This document shows, piece by piece, positions 18,229 to 26,708 of a stretch of DNA of 44,735 bases (positions are counted from its first letter, which is position 1; every line of letters starts with the position of its first letter). Below the pieces are notes generated by a model, which did no database searches, had not been told where the DNA came from, and was given only the letters and a program-made list of their open reading frames with translations. The translations under genes were made by a program, and so were the position numbers. This DNA is from Acidimicrobiales bacterium (GTDB taxonomy: Bacteria > Actinomycetota > Acidimicrobiia > Acidimicrobiales > UBA8592), in NCBI GenBank assembly GCA_030740795.1, contig JASLWO010000057.1:1-44735 (forward strand), given 5' to 3'.

Positions 18229-18244
18229 ACTAAAGTCTTAGTAT
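18229..18244. promoter_or_regulatory. Candidate operator palindrome 1
   Basis: Arms TACTAA (18229-18234) and TTAGTA (18239-18244) pair perfectly around AGTC. The site is 48 nt upstream of the amidohydrolase ATG in the region shared with the divergent P450 gene. Size and symmetry fit a TetR- or MarR-type dimer site, but no regulator gene is in the window. Confidence 0.4.
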
Positions 18245-18248
18245 CCAC

Positions 18249-18271
18249 TAATTAATGAATCCCATTAATTA
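18249..18271. promoter_or_regulatory. Candidate operator palindrome 2
   Basis: Arms TAATTAAT (18249-18256) and ATTAATTA (18264-18271) pair perfectly around a 7-nt spacer GAATCCC. It ends 20 nt before the start codon at 18292 and lies 4 nt from palindrome 1. A protein bound here would block transcription of the amidohydrolase genes. Confidence 0.4.
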
Positions 18272-18291
18272 TTTATGCACAAGGAAAGTAT

Positions 18292-19584
18292 ATGTCTAGC
18301 GACCCCAATCTCTCAAATGACCCATACATAATTGTTTCTTCTGATTCCCATGCTGGGCTTAAATGTGAAGAGTACCGACCATATTTAGACTCATCAGTGC
18401 ATGCTGAGTTCGATGATTATGTTGCGGAACGGCATGAACATAGACGACTGACTGAAGAGATCAATGGTGAGTATGTCGCTGAATGGGAAGGAGAAAATGC
18501 TGACGGGCTTCCCGGGTCGTACGACCCTGTAATTCGAGATAAAGTTCTTGACGCCGACGGCGTTTCCGGAGAAATCATATTCGCTGATGGAGATGCTGTT
18601 ACGGGAATGGAATCCCCTCCATTTGGAGCTGGTCTAGCAGCTGGCCAAATCACAGACCCCCGCCTAGCATTTGCCGGAGCGAGAGCTCACAATAGATGGC
18701 TTGAAGAATTCTGCGCTACAAGCCCAGCTCGAAAAGCCGGTGTTGCTCTTATCCCAATAACACATGGAGTAGATGAAGCTGTTAAAGAAGTTGAAGGTTT
18801 AGCTGGGAAACCAGGCATTAAAGGAGTGATGATCCCGACTCTTTGGCATGACTCTCCGCCGTATGGAACAGATCACTACGATAAGTTCTGGGCGGCATGC
18901 GCTGAAGCTGGTTTAGTCGTCCATACTCATTCAGGGGAAGCTGACTTCCCAAGTTATGGGGATAACGTCGCTATGTACGTGTCTGAAGTGGCCTTCTGGA
19001 CCCATCGGGCCTTATGGCAGCTGCTCTTCAGTGGGAAATTTGATAAATTCCCAGGTTTGAAATATTGCGTCGTTGAGTGTGGCAGCTGGTGGGTTGGAGA
19101 TCTGATTTGGAAATCTGATGTTAATTTCGGAGCCAGTTGGAAAATAAAGAAAATGAGTAGTCGTATGAAAGGTCTTCTGACAAAACTTCCATCTCAATAC
19201 TTCGGAGAAAGTGTTTTCATTGGAGCTTCCACGATGAGTCGGTATGAGATTCGTGAACGGCACCGGAATGGAATTGATGCTCTCATGTGGGGAACTGACT
19301 ACCCACACCCTGAAGGGTCTTGGCCTAACACTGTGCACCGTTTAGAAAATGATTTCCAAGATGTGTCCATTGAAGACACGCGACGCCTTCTAGGTTTAAA
19401 TGCTATTGAATGTTACAACTTAGATATTGATGCTCTCACTGAAGTCGCTAACCGGGTTGGTCCTACTCCTGAGAAACTCAATCAAAACCCCGACTTGAGA
19501 ACAAGCCCCACTGCGAAACGGGACGCGAGATGGTGGTTTGATGAATATGGAATTGAATGGGTCGGGTCAGAAAGAGGTTTTTAA
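18292..19584 (+). CDS. Amidohydrolase family protein (COG2159 type), tandem copy 1
   Basis: A 430-residue amidohydrolase-2 TIM-barrel protein. The first metal motif reads SSDSHAG, with one His in place of HxH; later conserved points are the AHNRWLEEF helix, VVHTHSGEAD, VVECGSWW and the terminal-strand GTDYPHPEGSWP. AGGAAAG lies upstream of the ATG. It is a clear paralogue of the next gene (19621), 36 nt downstream: both share the DSH start, HNRW helix, (W/G)SDYPH-type strand and the C-terminal NAxExYxxD motif. Decarboxylase, hydratase and hydrolase functions are all known in this family, and the substrate is unknown. Confidence 0.88.
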   Translation: MSSDPNLSNDPYIIVSSDSHAGLKCEEYRPYLDSSVHAEFDDYVAERHEHRRLTEEINGEYVAEWEGENADGLPGSYDPVIRDKVLDADGVSGEIIFADGDAVTGMESPPFGAGLAAGQITDPRLAFAGARAHNRWLEEFCATSPARKAGVALIPITHGVDEAVKEVEGLAGKPGIKGVMIPTLWHDSPPYGTDHYDKFWAACAEAGLVVHTHSGEADFPSYGDNVAMYVSEVAFWTHRALWQLLFSGKFDKFPGLKYCVVECGSWWVGDLIWKSDVNFGASWKIKKMSSRMKGLLTKLPSQYFGESVFIGASTMSRYEIRERHRNGIDALMWGTDYPHPEGSWPNTVHRLENDFQDVSIEDTRRLLGLNAIECYNLDIDALTEVANRVGPTPEKLNQNPDLRTSPTAKRDARWWFDEYGIEWVGSERGF

Positions 19585-19620
19585 GCAAATGTTGAAATCT
19601 AAAAGCAAACGGAGGCAACT

Positions 19621-20931
19621 GTGACTATTAAGTTACCGGAAACAGATCACCACATCGTTATCTCAGCGGATAGCCATTGCGGTTCGGACTTGAGAGGGTA
19701 TAAACCTTTCTTAGAAACGAAATACCATGATGACTTTGAAGAATGGGTAACCGCTTCAGAAGAAGCCGCTTTAAAACAAGAAGCTCTCTTCGCAGGCAAA
19801 GGCCGCTCTACTCGTAATGTCGGAATCGACGGGGATCCAGTTGTTGATGGAGATCGTAATTTCTCTTCGGAACGAAGGCTACGTGAACAACAGGCAGATG
19901 GAGTTGTTGGATATGTATTATTCCCAAACACCCAACCCCCATTTGCCCCAGCGGCAGCGACCCAATTTGAAGCCCCTCCTTATAGCGACAACTTTGATCA
20001 CCGTTGGGCTGGGCTGCGTGCTCACAACCGTTGGGTGAAAGAACTCGTTGATGAAGCCCCTGTTCAACGAGCAGGAATAGCCCAAATCTTTCTCGGAGAC
20101 GTTGAAGGTTCCGTAAAAGAAATTGAATGGGCAGCCGAAAATGGTCTACGCGGAGGGATACTTATTCCCGGCGCTCCCCCTGATTCACCATTTGAGCCGC
20201 TTTATTCAGCAAGTTACGAACCTATCTGGTCCGCTGCAGCGGCAAACAACATGACTCTTAACCATCATGTTGGTGGAGCTACCCCGAATTTTGGAAATCA
20301 CTTCCCTGCGTCGCTGGCAATGTTCATGCTTGAAGTGAAATGGTGGTCTCAAAGAGCGATATGGCATCTGATGTTCTCTGGCGTTTTTGAAAGGCATCCA
20401 ACTCTCAAATGGATAAACACTGAATCTTCTACATCGTTTGTTCCTGATACTCTTCGGGATTTAGATTCGTTCTATCATCGGATGAAATATTCAAAATACG
20501 GTTCTGAATCTATTTTCGGAGGGATGGCTGTTGAGAATATGAGCCTCAAACCCAGTGAATATTGGCAGCGCCAATGCTATGTCGGTGCTAGTTTTTTACG
20601 TCCATCTGAGGCGCTTCTATGCCCAGAAATTGGAATAGATAATGTTTGTTGGGGATCTGATTACCCTCATATTGAAGGCTCTCATCCGCACACGCTGGAA
20701 CATTTACGTTTAACTTTTGCTCAACTCAGTATTGAAGAAACAACAAAGATGTTGACAACGAACTCAGCTGAAGTGTACCAATTTGATTTAGAGGCCCTTA
20801 AGCCCCTAGCTGAACAATACTGTCCAACGAAAGAGGAAGTGGCTACGCCTATCTCCTACTCAGATATTCCTGAAACAGCGAAGGGTTGCCCTGCTATGAA
20901 CCCATTGAATCAAGTTCAAGAAGTTGCCTAA
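19621..20931 (+). CDS. Amidohydrolase family protein (COG2159 type), tandem copy 2, GTG start
   Basis: A 436-residue paralogue of the preceding gene. Metal-site motifs are SADSHCG near residue 17, LNHHVGGATP near 220, and WGSDYPHIEGSHP near 350. The start is GTG with a strong GGAGG 6 nt upstream. The stop overlaps the start of the next gene by one base (TAATG at 20929-20933), showing translational coupling to the SDR. Retention of both copies in one operon suggests different substrates or a heteromeric enzyme; which of these holds cannot be seen. Confidence 0.88.
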   Translation: MTIKLPETDHHIVISADSHCGSDLRGYKPFLETKYHDDFEEWVTASEEAALKQEALFAGKGRSTRNVGIDGDPVVDGDRNFSSERRLREQQADGVVGYVLFPNTQPPFAPAAATQFEAPPYSDNFDHRWAGLRAHNRWVKELVDEAPVQRAGIAQIFLGDVEGSVKEIEWAAENGLRGGILIPGAPPDSPFEPLYSASYEPIWSAAAANNMTLNHHVGGATPNFGNHFPASLAMFMLEVKWWSQRAIWHLMFSGVFERHPTLKWINTESSTSFVPDTLRDLDSFYHRMKYSKYGSESIFGGMAVENMSLKPSEYWQRQCYVGASFLRPSEALLCPEIGIDNVCWGSDYPHIEGSHPHTLEHLRLTFAQLSIEETTKMLTTNSAEVYQFDLEALKPLAEQYCPTKEEVATPISYSDIPETAKGCPAMNPLNQVQEVA

Positions 20932-21818
20932 TGCCTGAAAATCTAAATATCGAAGGGTCTGTTGCTGTTGTTACGGGCGGGGCAAGTGGTATAGGTAAAG
21001 GAATTGCCAAAGCATTGCTCAATAACGGCGCAACCGTTGTAATCGCTGACATAGAACAAACACCTATAAATGACACCATCAAAGAATTCGCTGATCTAGG
21101 AACAATTGATGGATACGTAACGGATGTCGCAAGTGAAGAATCTGTTGAGTCATTATCCAATTATGTTTTTGATAACTATGGGAAATGCAACATTCTTTTC
21201 AATAACGCTGGAGTAGGTTCCGGTGGTGGTGGGAAAGCATGGCAGAACGAACCCAATGATTGGAAGTGGTGTTTCAGTGTCAACGTGTTTGGTCCGGCTC
21301 ATGGTGTAATTTCGTTCGTCCCTAAGATGATTGAGTCAGGAGAACCCGGTCATGTAATCAATACATCTTCTGGTGATGGAGGGTTCGCCCCAGTCCCTAT
21401 GGCATCTGTGTACGCTTCAAGCAAAGCAGCCGTGAGTTGTTTCACCGAAGCGCTTAATCACCAACTTGAAAGCGAAACTGACAACATGGGGGCATCTGTG
21501 TTCTACCCATCTGGTGGATTGATGAACACTGGTCTCTTTACCTCTCAGAGAAACCGTCCTAAAGAACTTGAACGTGTCCGAGGGGGAACAGGTAGAAAAT
21601 CCATGAGTTTCGAAGAGTTAAAGAGTCTATTGGAAAAAGCGGGGCGGGACGTGAAAGTGGCTGATCTTGATGAGCTGGGAGAGTTCGTTGTCAAAGCTGT
21701 CCACGAACGTCGTTATATTATTGGCCGAGATCTGGAAGACACAGTTGATTTGCTTCATCGCAGGGCCGACGCTATTTCTGACTTCCTATGTCCCCCACAT
21801 CACGATATGGGAATATAA
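20931..21818 (+). CDS. Short-chain dehydrogenase/reductase (SDR)
   Basis: A 295-residue SDR. Cofactor motif TGGASGIG (about residues 16-23), NNAG near 87 followed by a glycine-rich insertion (VGSGGGGKAW), Ser in NTSSGDG and catalytic YASSK. ADIE after beta-2 favours NAD. The C-terminal 70 residues, including RRYIIGRD, extend beyond the 250-residue core, as in SDRs that have a substrate lid. A longer open frame begins at 20886, but the ATG at 20931 sits in TAATG with the preceding stop and starts at the domain, so it is the real start. It is last in the amidohydrolase-amidohydrolase-SDR operon. Confidence 0.92.
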   Translation: MPENLNIEGSVAVVTGGASGIGKGIAKALLNNGATVVIADIEQTPINDTIKEFADLGTIDGYVTDVASEESVESLSNYVFDNYGKCNILFNNAGVGSGGGGKAWQNEPNDWKWCFSVNVFGPAHGVISFVPKMIESGEPGHVINTSSGDGGFAPVPMASVYASSKAAVSCFTEALNHQLESETDNMGASVFYPSGGLMNTGLFTSQRNRPKELERVRGGTGRKSMSFEELKSLLEKAGRDVKVADLDELGEFVVKAVHERRYIIGRDLEDTVDLLHRRADAISDFLCPPHHDMGI

Positions 21819-21821
21819 ATT

Positions 21822-22643
21822 CTAGTTTTGAATAGATTGGGTCTCTGTCTCTCCCTGCGCAGAGTTTTCAGCCAGTGGCTCAATAGGTTGGAACGCTTTT
21901 AAGGGCCAGTATTTAGAGGCGATCTTCCAACCCACATAAGCCAAAACCGCACCAACTACGATGTCCAACCAGAAATGATTAGCGGTGATCACAACAACAA
22001 TAGTTGTAAGAATCGGGTGCAAAAGGATGAGCCACCGAGCCGGTGATTTTACAATTTTGATGACTGCAAGCGCTATAAGAAGAGCCCAACCTACATGAAG
22101 GGATGGCATGGCTGCTAATTCATTAGCAGCTTTCGCTACTCCTAATGAATACGGGTCCGGTCCAAATACTTTTGCTGTATCTATAAAACCATACGATCCG
22201 AGCAGTCTCGGTGGCATTAAGGGAAATGCTAAATGGATAATTAATCCCATAAATGTTGCCATACATATTGATGCCCTAACTTGAGGTATCCATTCGACTT
22301 TTCGGAACATCACCCATGCAAGGAAAAGGATCATTGATGGGAAATGCATCAAGAAATAGAAACAGTTCGCTATTTTTATCAAGAGATCCAAATCAATCAC
22401 GGATTGCTGAAAAGCAGCTTCGCTTGGAAAGCCAATCCAGTCTTGGAATTTGACAAGATTCACCGCATTGTCATAAGCGATTTTCGTTGAGTCAGCAGTG
22501 ATCCTACGAACTTGTGAATAGCCAACCCATATCAATCCAAATGCTGCAAAGTTAAAAACAATGGTTGTTATTCGACCCTGCTTATGGATCCAAGATATTA
22601 TCTTGTTCATTTTTGGTGTAAGAGTCTGTAGTGCCTGTCCCAT
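21822..22643 (-). CDS. PAP2-family membrane protein (Aur1/Ipt1-like)
   Basis: A 273-residue integral membrane protein with about six hydrophobic segments. It carries the three-part phosphatase/transferase site of the PAP2 superfamily: PPR at 144-146 (MPPRLLG), PSLHVG at 180-185 with His183, and NHFWLD at 222-227. This spacing and the PSLHVGWA form match the inositolphosphotransferase-like (Aur1/Ipt1) PAP2 branch, so it may move an alcohol-phosphate head group or dephosphorylate a lipid. GGGGG lies 5 nt before the ATG. It is a single gene, convergent with the SDR (3 nt between stops) and divergent from the large monooxygenase. Confidence 0.82.
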   Translation of the reverse strand: MGQALQTLTPKMNKIISWIHKQGRITTIVFNFAAFGLIWVGYSQVRRITADSTKIAYDNAVNLVKFQDWIGFPSEAAFQQSVIDLDLLIKIANCFYFLMHFPSMILFLAWVMFRKVEWIPQVRASICMATFMGLIIHLAFPLMPPRLLGSYGFIDTAKVFGPDPYSLGVAKAANELAAMPSLHVGWALLIALAVIKIVKSPARWLILLHPILTTIVVVITANHFWLDIVVGAVLAYVGWKIASKYWPLKAFQPIEPLAENSAQGETETQSIQN

Positions 22644-22787
22644 TCAGTCCCCCGTAAATTTATTATTCCATACTAAATCCAGTTTTCGAAAAAATAAACT
22701 GCACTGGTTTACAAAGAACAAAAACGGGGAAGATGCTAAGTGGATGGTATCTCTTGAGCACGTTAGTCTCTTCTATAAGGAACCTTT

Positions 22788-24719
22788 ATGAGCTTCACCC
22801 CTTCAATCTCTCCGATAACTGAGAACAATAAACAATTACAAGAACTCTTGTTAGACCCCGGTGTTGAACTTCCCCCTCTGTTGCCGGCTTTGGCGTTTGC
22901 TCTTAATGACTTATCTGTCCTGCCAATAGACCTTTCTTTAGATCCATCGAAAACCCTTGAGGAGCAAGGAGGGTTAACTGTAGAAGAACAGGAAAAAGTT
23001 CGGTTGCTCGCCTTTGCAGCGTTGCAGAGGCTTCGAGACGAACCTTTAGGAAACAACAATGTCAGTGATGACGATTTACAAAAAATAATGTCTTGGGCAT
23101 GTGGAACAGATCTAAACGGATCGTATTTACAAATGCTGAAAGAAGAATTGTCTCCAAACGATAATGACCTTCGATCCCCTGATTGGGTTCAAACTGAAGT
23201 TGATGAAGAGCGGGATTTCACTGTTGCTGTTATTGGGGCGGGAATGTCCGGCATCCTTGCCGCGTACCGGTTGAAACAAGCTGGAGTAAATTTCATCCTT
23301 TTTGAAAAAAACAGCGGGATAGGAGGAACGTGGTTAGAGAATACGTACCCCGGTTGTCGAGTGGATGTCTCTAACCATGTTTACTGTTACTCATTTATGC
23401 AAAAACATGACTGGCCTCATTTCCACTCCACGCAAAATGTCTTGTTGCAATATTTCAATGATTGCGCTGATATTTTCGGAATCCGCGACAATATCCGTTT
23501 TGGAACCAATGTTTCATCAGCTGTCTGGGATGAAAACGAAGGAAATTGGAATCTGGAGATTTCCTCAGAAAACGGTGAAGAAATCTTTGCTTGTCAGAGT
23601 GTCATAAGCGCTGTGGGGCAACTTAACCGTCCCTCCTACCCTGATATTCCAGGTGTAGACACATACAGAAGGGAATCTTGGCATTCCGCCCATTGGAACC
23701 ATGATTACGACCTTTCAGGAAAGAACGTTGCTGTAATTGGTACAGGATGCAGTGCTGTCCAGTTCATTCCTAGAGTCGCCGAAGTCGCAGCAAACACTAC
23801 TATCTTCCAGAGAACTCCAAACTGGTTGATGCCCCGTCCACAATATCAGCAGCGACTTCCAGAAAGTCTTCTGTGGTGTTTTGACCACATCCCCCATTAC
23901 CACAACTGGTTTCGCCTTCATCTTTTTTGGAGAAGCCACGAAGGTTTACTTCCTCGCCTTGAATTAGATCCCGATTGGGAAAATCCAGGTGACAACTCCA
24001 TAAGTTCTGAAAACCACGAACTTGGATTAATGCTTCGCCTCTATCTCCAAAGCGAATTCTCAGAACATCCTGAACTCTTGGAGAAAGTAACGCCAAACTT
24101 CACATTGGGAGCGAAACGTTTCGTTATTGACGATGGATTGTGGGCTGAGACTCTTCGTCGCGACAATGTGGAGTTGTGTACAGAAGAAATAACAAGCATT
24201 ACCGAAACTGGTATTGAAACTGTCGGTGGGGAACACAACGAATTTGATGCGATTATCTACGGCACCGGTTTTAAAGCTTCTGAATTCTTAACTCCGATGA
24301 AAGTTGTTGGTAGAGGAGGAATTGACCTACATGAACAATGGGATGGTGATGCCAGAGCGTATTTAGGTATCGTTGCTCCAAATTTTCCTAATTTCTTTTT
24401 CTTATATGGACCTAACACGAACATAGTGATCAATGGAAGCATCATTTACTTCTCTGAGTGTGAAGTTCATTTCGTCACTCGTTATATAAATTATTTATTA
24501 GCAAACAATGTGACCGCTATGGATGTAAAACAAGAAATCCATGATGCTTATAACGATCGTGTAGATGCAGGAAACCGCCAGATGGCTTGGGGCATATCGG
24601 ATGTGAATAGCTGGTACAAAAATGCCAGTGGGAGAACGGCACAAAACTGGCCATTTTCTTTACTTGAATATTGGGAACAAACTCGTGAAGTTAACCCATC
24701 TGATTTTGAGATGCTCTGA
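22788..24719 (+). CDS. HAPMO-like flavin (Baeyer-Villiger type) monooxygenase with N-terminal extension
   Basis: A 643-residue class B flavoprotein monooxygenase. An N-terminal extension of about 140 mostly helical residues precedes the FAD motif GAGMSG (150-155); the NADPH motif GTGCSA is at 318-323. The fingerprint region reads YRRESWHSAHW (293-303), departing from FxGxxxHTxxW at the Phe, Gly and Thr positions. Length and extension match 4-hydroxyacetophenone monooxygenase (about 640 residues). AAGGAA precedes the ATG. An alpha/beta hydrolase gene follows within 50 nt, as expected if the ketone is turned into an ester and then cleaved. Substrate is inferred only. Confidence 0.88.
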   Translation: MSFTPSISPITENNKQLQELLLDPGVELPPLLPALAFALNDLSVLPIDLSLDPSKTLEEQGGLTVEEQEKVRLLAFAALQRLRDEPLGNNNVSDDDLQKIMSWACGTDLNGSYLQMLKEELSPNDNDLRSPDWVQTEVDEERDFTVAVIGAGMSGILAAYRLKQAGVNFILFEKNSGIGGTWLENTYPGCRVDVSNHVYCYSFMQKHDWPHFHSTQNVLLQYFNDCADIFGIRDNIRFGTNVSSAVWDENEGNWNLEISSENGEEIFACQSVISAVGQLNRPSYPDIPGVDTYRRESWHSAHWNHDYDLSGKNVAVIGTGCSAVQFIPRVAEVAANTTIFQRTPNWLMPRPQYQQRLPESLLWCFDHIPHYHNWFRLHLFWRSHEGLLPRLELDPDWENPGDNSISSENHELGLMLRLYLQSEFSEHPELLEKVTPNFTLGAKRFVIDDGLWAETLRRDNVELCTEEITSITETGIETVGGEHNEFDAIIYGTGFKASEFLTPMKVVGRGGIDLHEQWDGDARAYLGIVAPNFPNFFFLYGPNTNIVINGSIIYFSECEVHFVTRYINYLLANNVTAMDVKQEIHDAYNDRVDAGNRQMAWGISDVNSWYKNASGRTAQNWPFSLLEYWEQTREVNPSDFEML

Positions 24720-24769
24720 ATCTCTTCTGTTTTACTCCTAAGCGAAAAGTGATCTAATATTTAACGATC

Positions 24770-25453
24770 ATGGATGCAGATTCTGTTTTTCTAGATATTC
24801 AAGATTTCGGGAAAGGGCCCATTGTTGTCTTCACCCATGGGTGGGCGCATAATCGAAACGCTTGGGATGGAGTCATTGACCGCCTAGGAAAAGAAATTAG
24901 GAGTATCTCCTGGAGTCTACGTGGCCATGGGGATTCCGAAGCCCCTCCTCCTGGACAATACACTCGTGATCACACTATGAGTGACCTCGCTCGAGTTATT
25001 CCAGATACGGGACAGAAAGTGGTTCTCGCAGGACATTCTCTAGGCGGTTATCTTTCTTTAGCTCATTGTCTTAAACACCCTGAACAAGTAAAAGGTTTGG
25101 TTCTCATAGCTGCCGGACCTGGTTTTAGGAAAGAAGAAACACGTGAGCAGTGGAATACCTCTGTTACCGAAGGTGCAAAAAAAATGGATATCCCTGAAGG
25201 TTCTGAAGCAGCTGCTTTACATACAGATTCTTGGGTTATTGACTCATTGGGTGAAATTACTGTACCGACTCTTGTAATAGTGGGCGAACGTGACAAGCGC
25301 TTTGCTGCTTCCATGGCAGTTTTTGAGAAATATTTGAATGTTACATCTTCTATTGTTGTTCCTGATGCAGGGCACTCTGTTCATAGTAAAAACCCTGAAC
25401 CGGTTGCAGAAGCAATTAGGAATTTTCTTTCTGAAATTGAACACGGCCAGTGA
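24770..25453 (+). CDS. Alpha/beta hydrolase
   Basis: A compact 227-residue alpha/beta hydrolase. The oxyanion-side HGW motif (23-25), nucleophile elbow GHSLGG with Ser90, catalytic Asp175 (VGERD) and His202 (DAGHSVH) form a complete triad. The lid between about residues 115 and 160 is small. The fold covers esterases, C-C hydrolases and lactonases. Its place 50 nt after the HAPMO-like monooxygenase and 51 nt before the CoA-transferase supports an esterase that releases an acid for CoA activation (inference). The ribosome-binding site is weak, so its translation may depend on the upstream gene. Confidence 0.9.
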   Translation: MDADSVFLDIQDFGKGPIVVFTHGWAHNRNAWDGVIDRLGKEIRSISWSLRGHGDSEAPPPGQYTRDHTMSDLARVIPDTGQKVVLAGHSLGGYLSLAHCLKHPEQVKGLVLIAAGPGFRKEETREQWNTSVTEGAKKMDIPEGSEAAALHTDSWVIDSLGEITVPTLVIVGERDKRFAASMAVFEKYLNVTSSIVVPDAGHSVHSKNPEPVAEAIRNFLSEIEHGQ

Positions 25454-25454
25454 A

Positions 25455-25477
25455 AGATGATTCTTTCTTAATCATCT
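25455..25477 (+). promoter_or_regulatory. Hairpin between alpha/beta hydrolase and CoA-transferase
   Basis: A perfect 7-bp inverted repeat (AGATGAT at 25455-25461, ATCATCT at 25471-25477) with a 9-nt loop begins 1 nt after the hydrolase stop. It has no T-run, so it may be an operator, an mRNA-stabilising stem or chance. Confidence 0.3.
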
Positions 25478-25504
25478 ACTAATGTCCTTCCCCAAGGGGG
25501 TTAC

Positions 25505-26704
25505 ATGTCTGGTCCTTTAGATGGAATCAAAGTAATTGATATATCTGCAGTTATTTCAGGTCCTATGGCTTGTCAGGTGCTTGGAGATCAAGGAGCTGAC
25601 GTCATCAAAGTAGAACCTCCCATTTTGGGAGACATAACGCGGATAGGGGGATTCCGAGTTGGTGATATTTCTGCCATGTTTGCTTCAGCGAATAGAGGGA
25701 AAAGATCTATAGCCCTTGATCTTTCAAAGAAAGAAGGAGTTGAAGTTCTCAAAAAAATGGTTGAAACCGCTGATGTTCTTGTCCAAAATTTTCGACCGGG
25801 AGCTGTGGAGAGAATGGGAATAGGTCCTGAAACGTTACTTGCGATAAACCCCGATTTGATCTACGTGTCTATTTCCGGATTTGGACCAGATGGCCCATAT
25901 CGTGATTGGCGGGTTTATGACCCTATTGTTCAATCAGTATCTGGGGTTGTTTCAATCCAACAAAGTCCCGACATTCCTATCCCAGACCTTGTAAGGACAA
26001 TTATCTGCGATAAAACAACGGCTCTTACCGCCTCGAACGCTATTACTGCTGCTCTTTTTGCGCGCGCTTCAGGGAAAGCTTCAGGTCAGCATATTGAGAT
26101 ACCAATGCTTGATGCAGCGATTTATTGGATGTGGCCTGATGTCTTTATGGGTCATACATTGTGGGGAGATTCCGTAGAACCAGGTCCTCTTATTTACCAG
26201 ATCTACCGTCTTCAGCAAACATCTGATGGTCATCTTGTATATTTCGTTGCTTCTGATAAGGAATTCAATGGGTTGTCTAAAGCTCTTGATCACCCCGAGT
26301 GGATTGCTGACCCCAGGTTTGAAACAATGAAACAAAGAATGGTCCCTGAACATTTTGAAGCTTTAGGTGCTCTTTTGCACAATGCGTTTCTAGAATTTCC
26401 AACAGATGTGATCATGGGTCGATTGCGGGAAGAAGAAGTCCCCGCTGCTCAGGTGAATAGCATTGATGAAGTGTTTACCGACCCTCAGGTCGTGAATAAT
26501 GAACTCATCGTTGAATGGGAACATCCGGACGCTGGGTTAATGAAAATGGCTCGCCCTCCTGTCCGATGGGGGGAAACAGAACCTGAAGTTCAATGGTCAA
26601 CCGACCACTTAGGGCAAAGCACCACTGCCATCCTTGAAGAGCACGGATATAGCGCCGATGACATAGTGGTTTTACGGGATAAAGAAATTATTGTCAGCGA
26701 GTGA
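25505..26704 (+). CDS. CaiB/BaiF family CoA-transferase (class III)
   Basis: A 399-residue class III CoA-transferase, which moves CoA between carboxylic acids through aspartyl intermediates. Family marks are LGDQGADVIKVEPP (about 28-41), NRGKRSIALDLSKKEG, VLVQNFRPGAVERMG, SGFGPDGPY, and the IICDKTTALTASNAITAAL segment whose Asp aligns with the catalytic Asp of formyl-CoA transferase. GGGGG precedes the ATG. It ends a likely monooxygenase-hydrolase-transferase unit and is convergent with tatA, 4 nt apart. The acid accepted is unknown. Confidence 0.93.
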   Translation: MSGPLDGIKVIDISAVISGPMACQVLGDQGADVIKVEPPILGDITRIGGFRVGDISAMFASANRGKRSIALDLSKKEGVEVLKKMVETADVLVQNFRPGAVERMGIGPETLLAINPDLIYVSISGFGPDGPYRDWRVYDPIVQSVSGVVSIQQSPDIPIPDLVRTIICDKTTALTASNAITAALFARASGKASGQHIEIPMLDAAIYWMWPDVFMGHTLWGDSVEPGPLIYQIYRLQQTSDGHLVYFVASDKEFNGLSKALDHPEWIADPRFETMKQRMVPEHFEALGALLHNAFLEFPTDVIMGRLREEEVPAAQVNSIDEVFTDPQVVNNELIVEWEHPDAGLMKMARPPVRWGETEPEVQWSTDHLGQSTTAILEEHGYSADDIVVLRDKEIIVSE

Positions 26705-26708
26705 ATGA

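Noticed and set aside
3220-18240. The heptamer AAAGTCT in three divergent promoter regions (about 3220, 11531 and 18234)
   Set aside because: A 7-mer is expected several times in 45 kb on two strands, and flanking bases do not align well.
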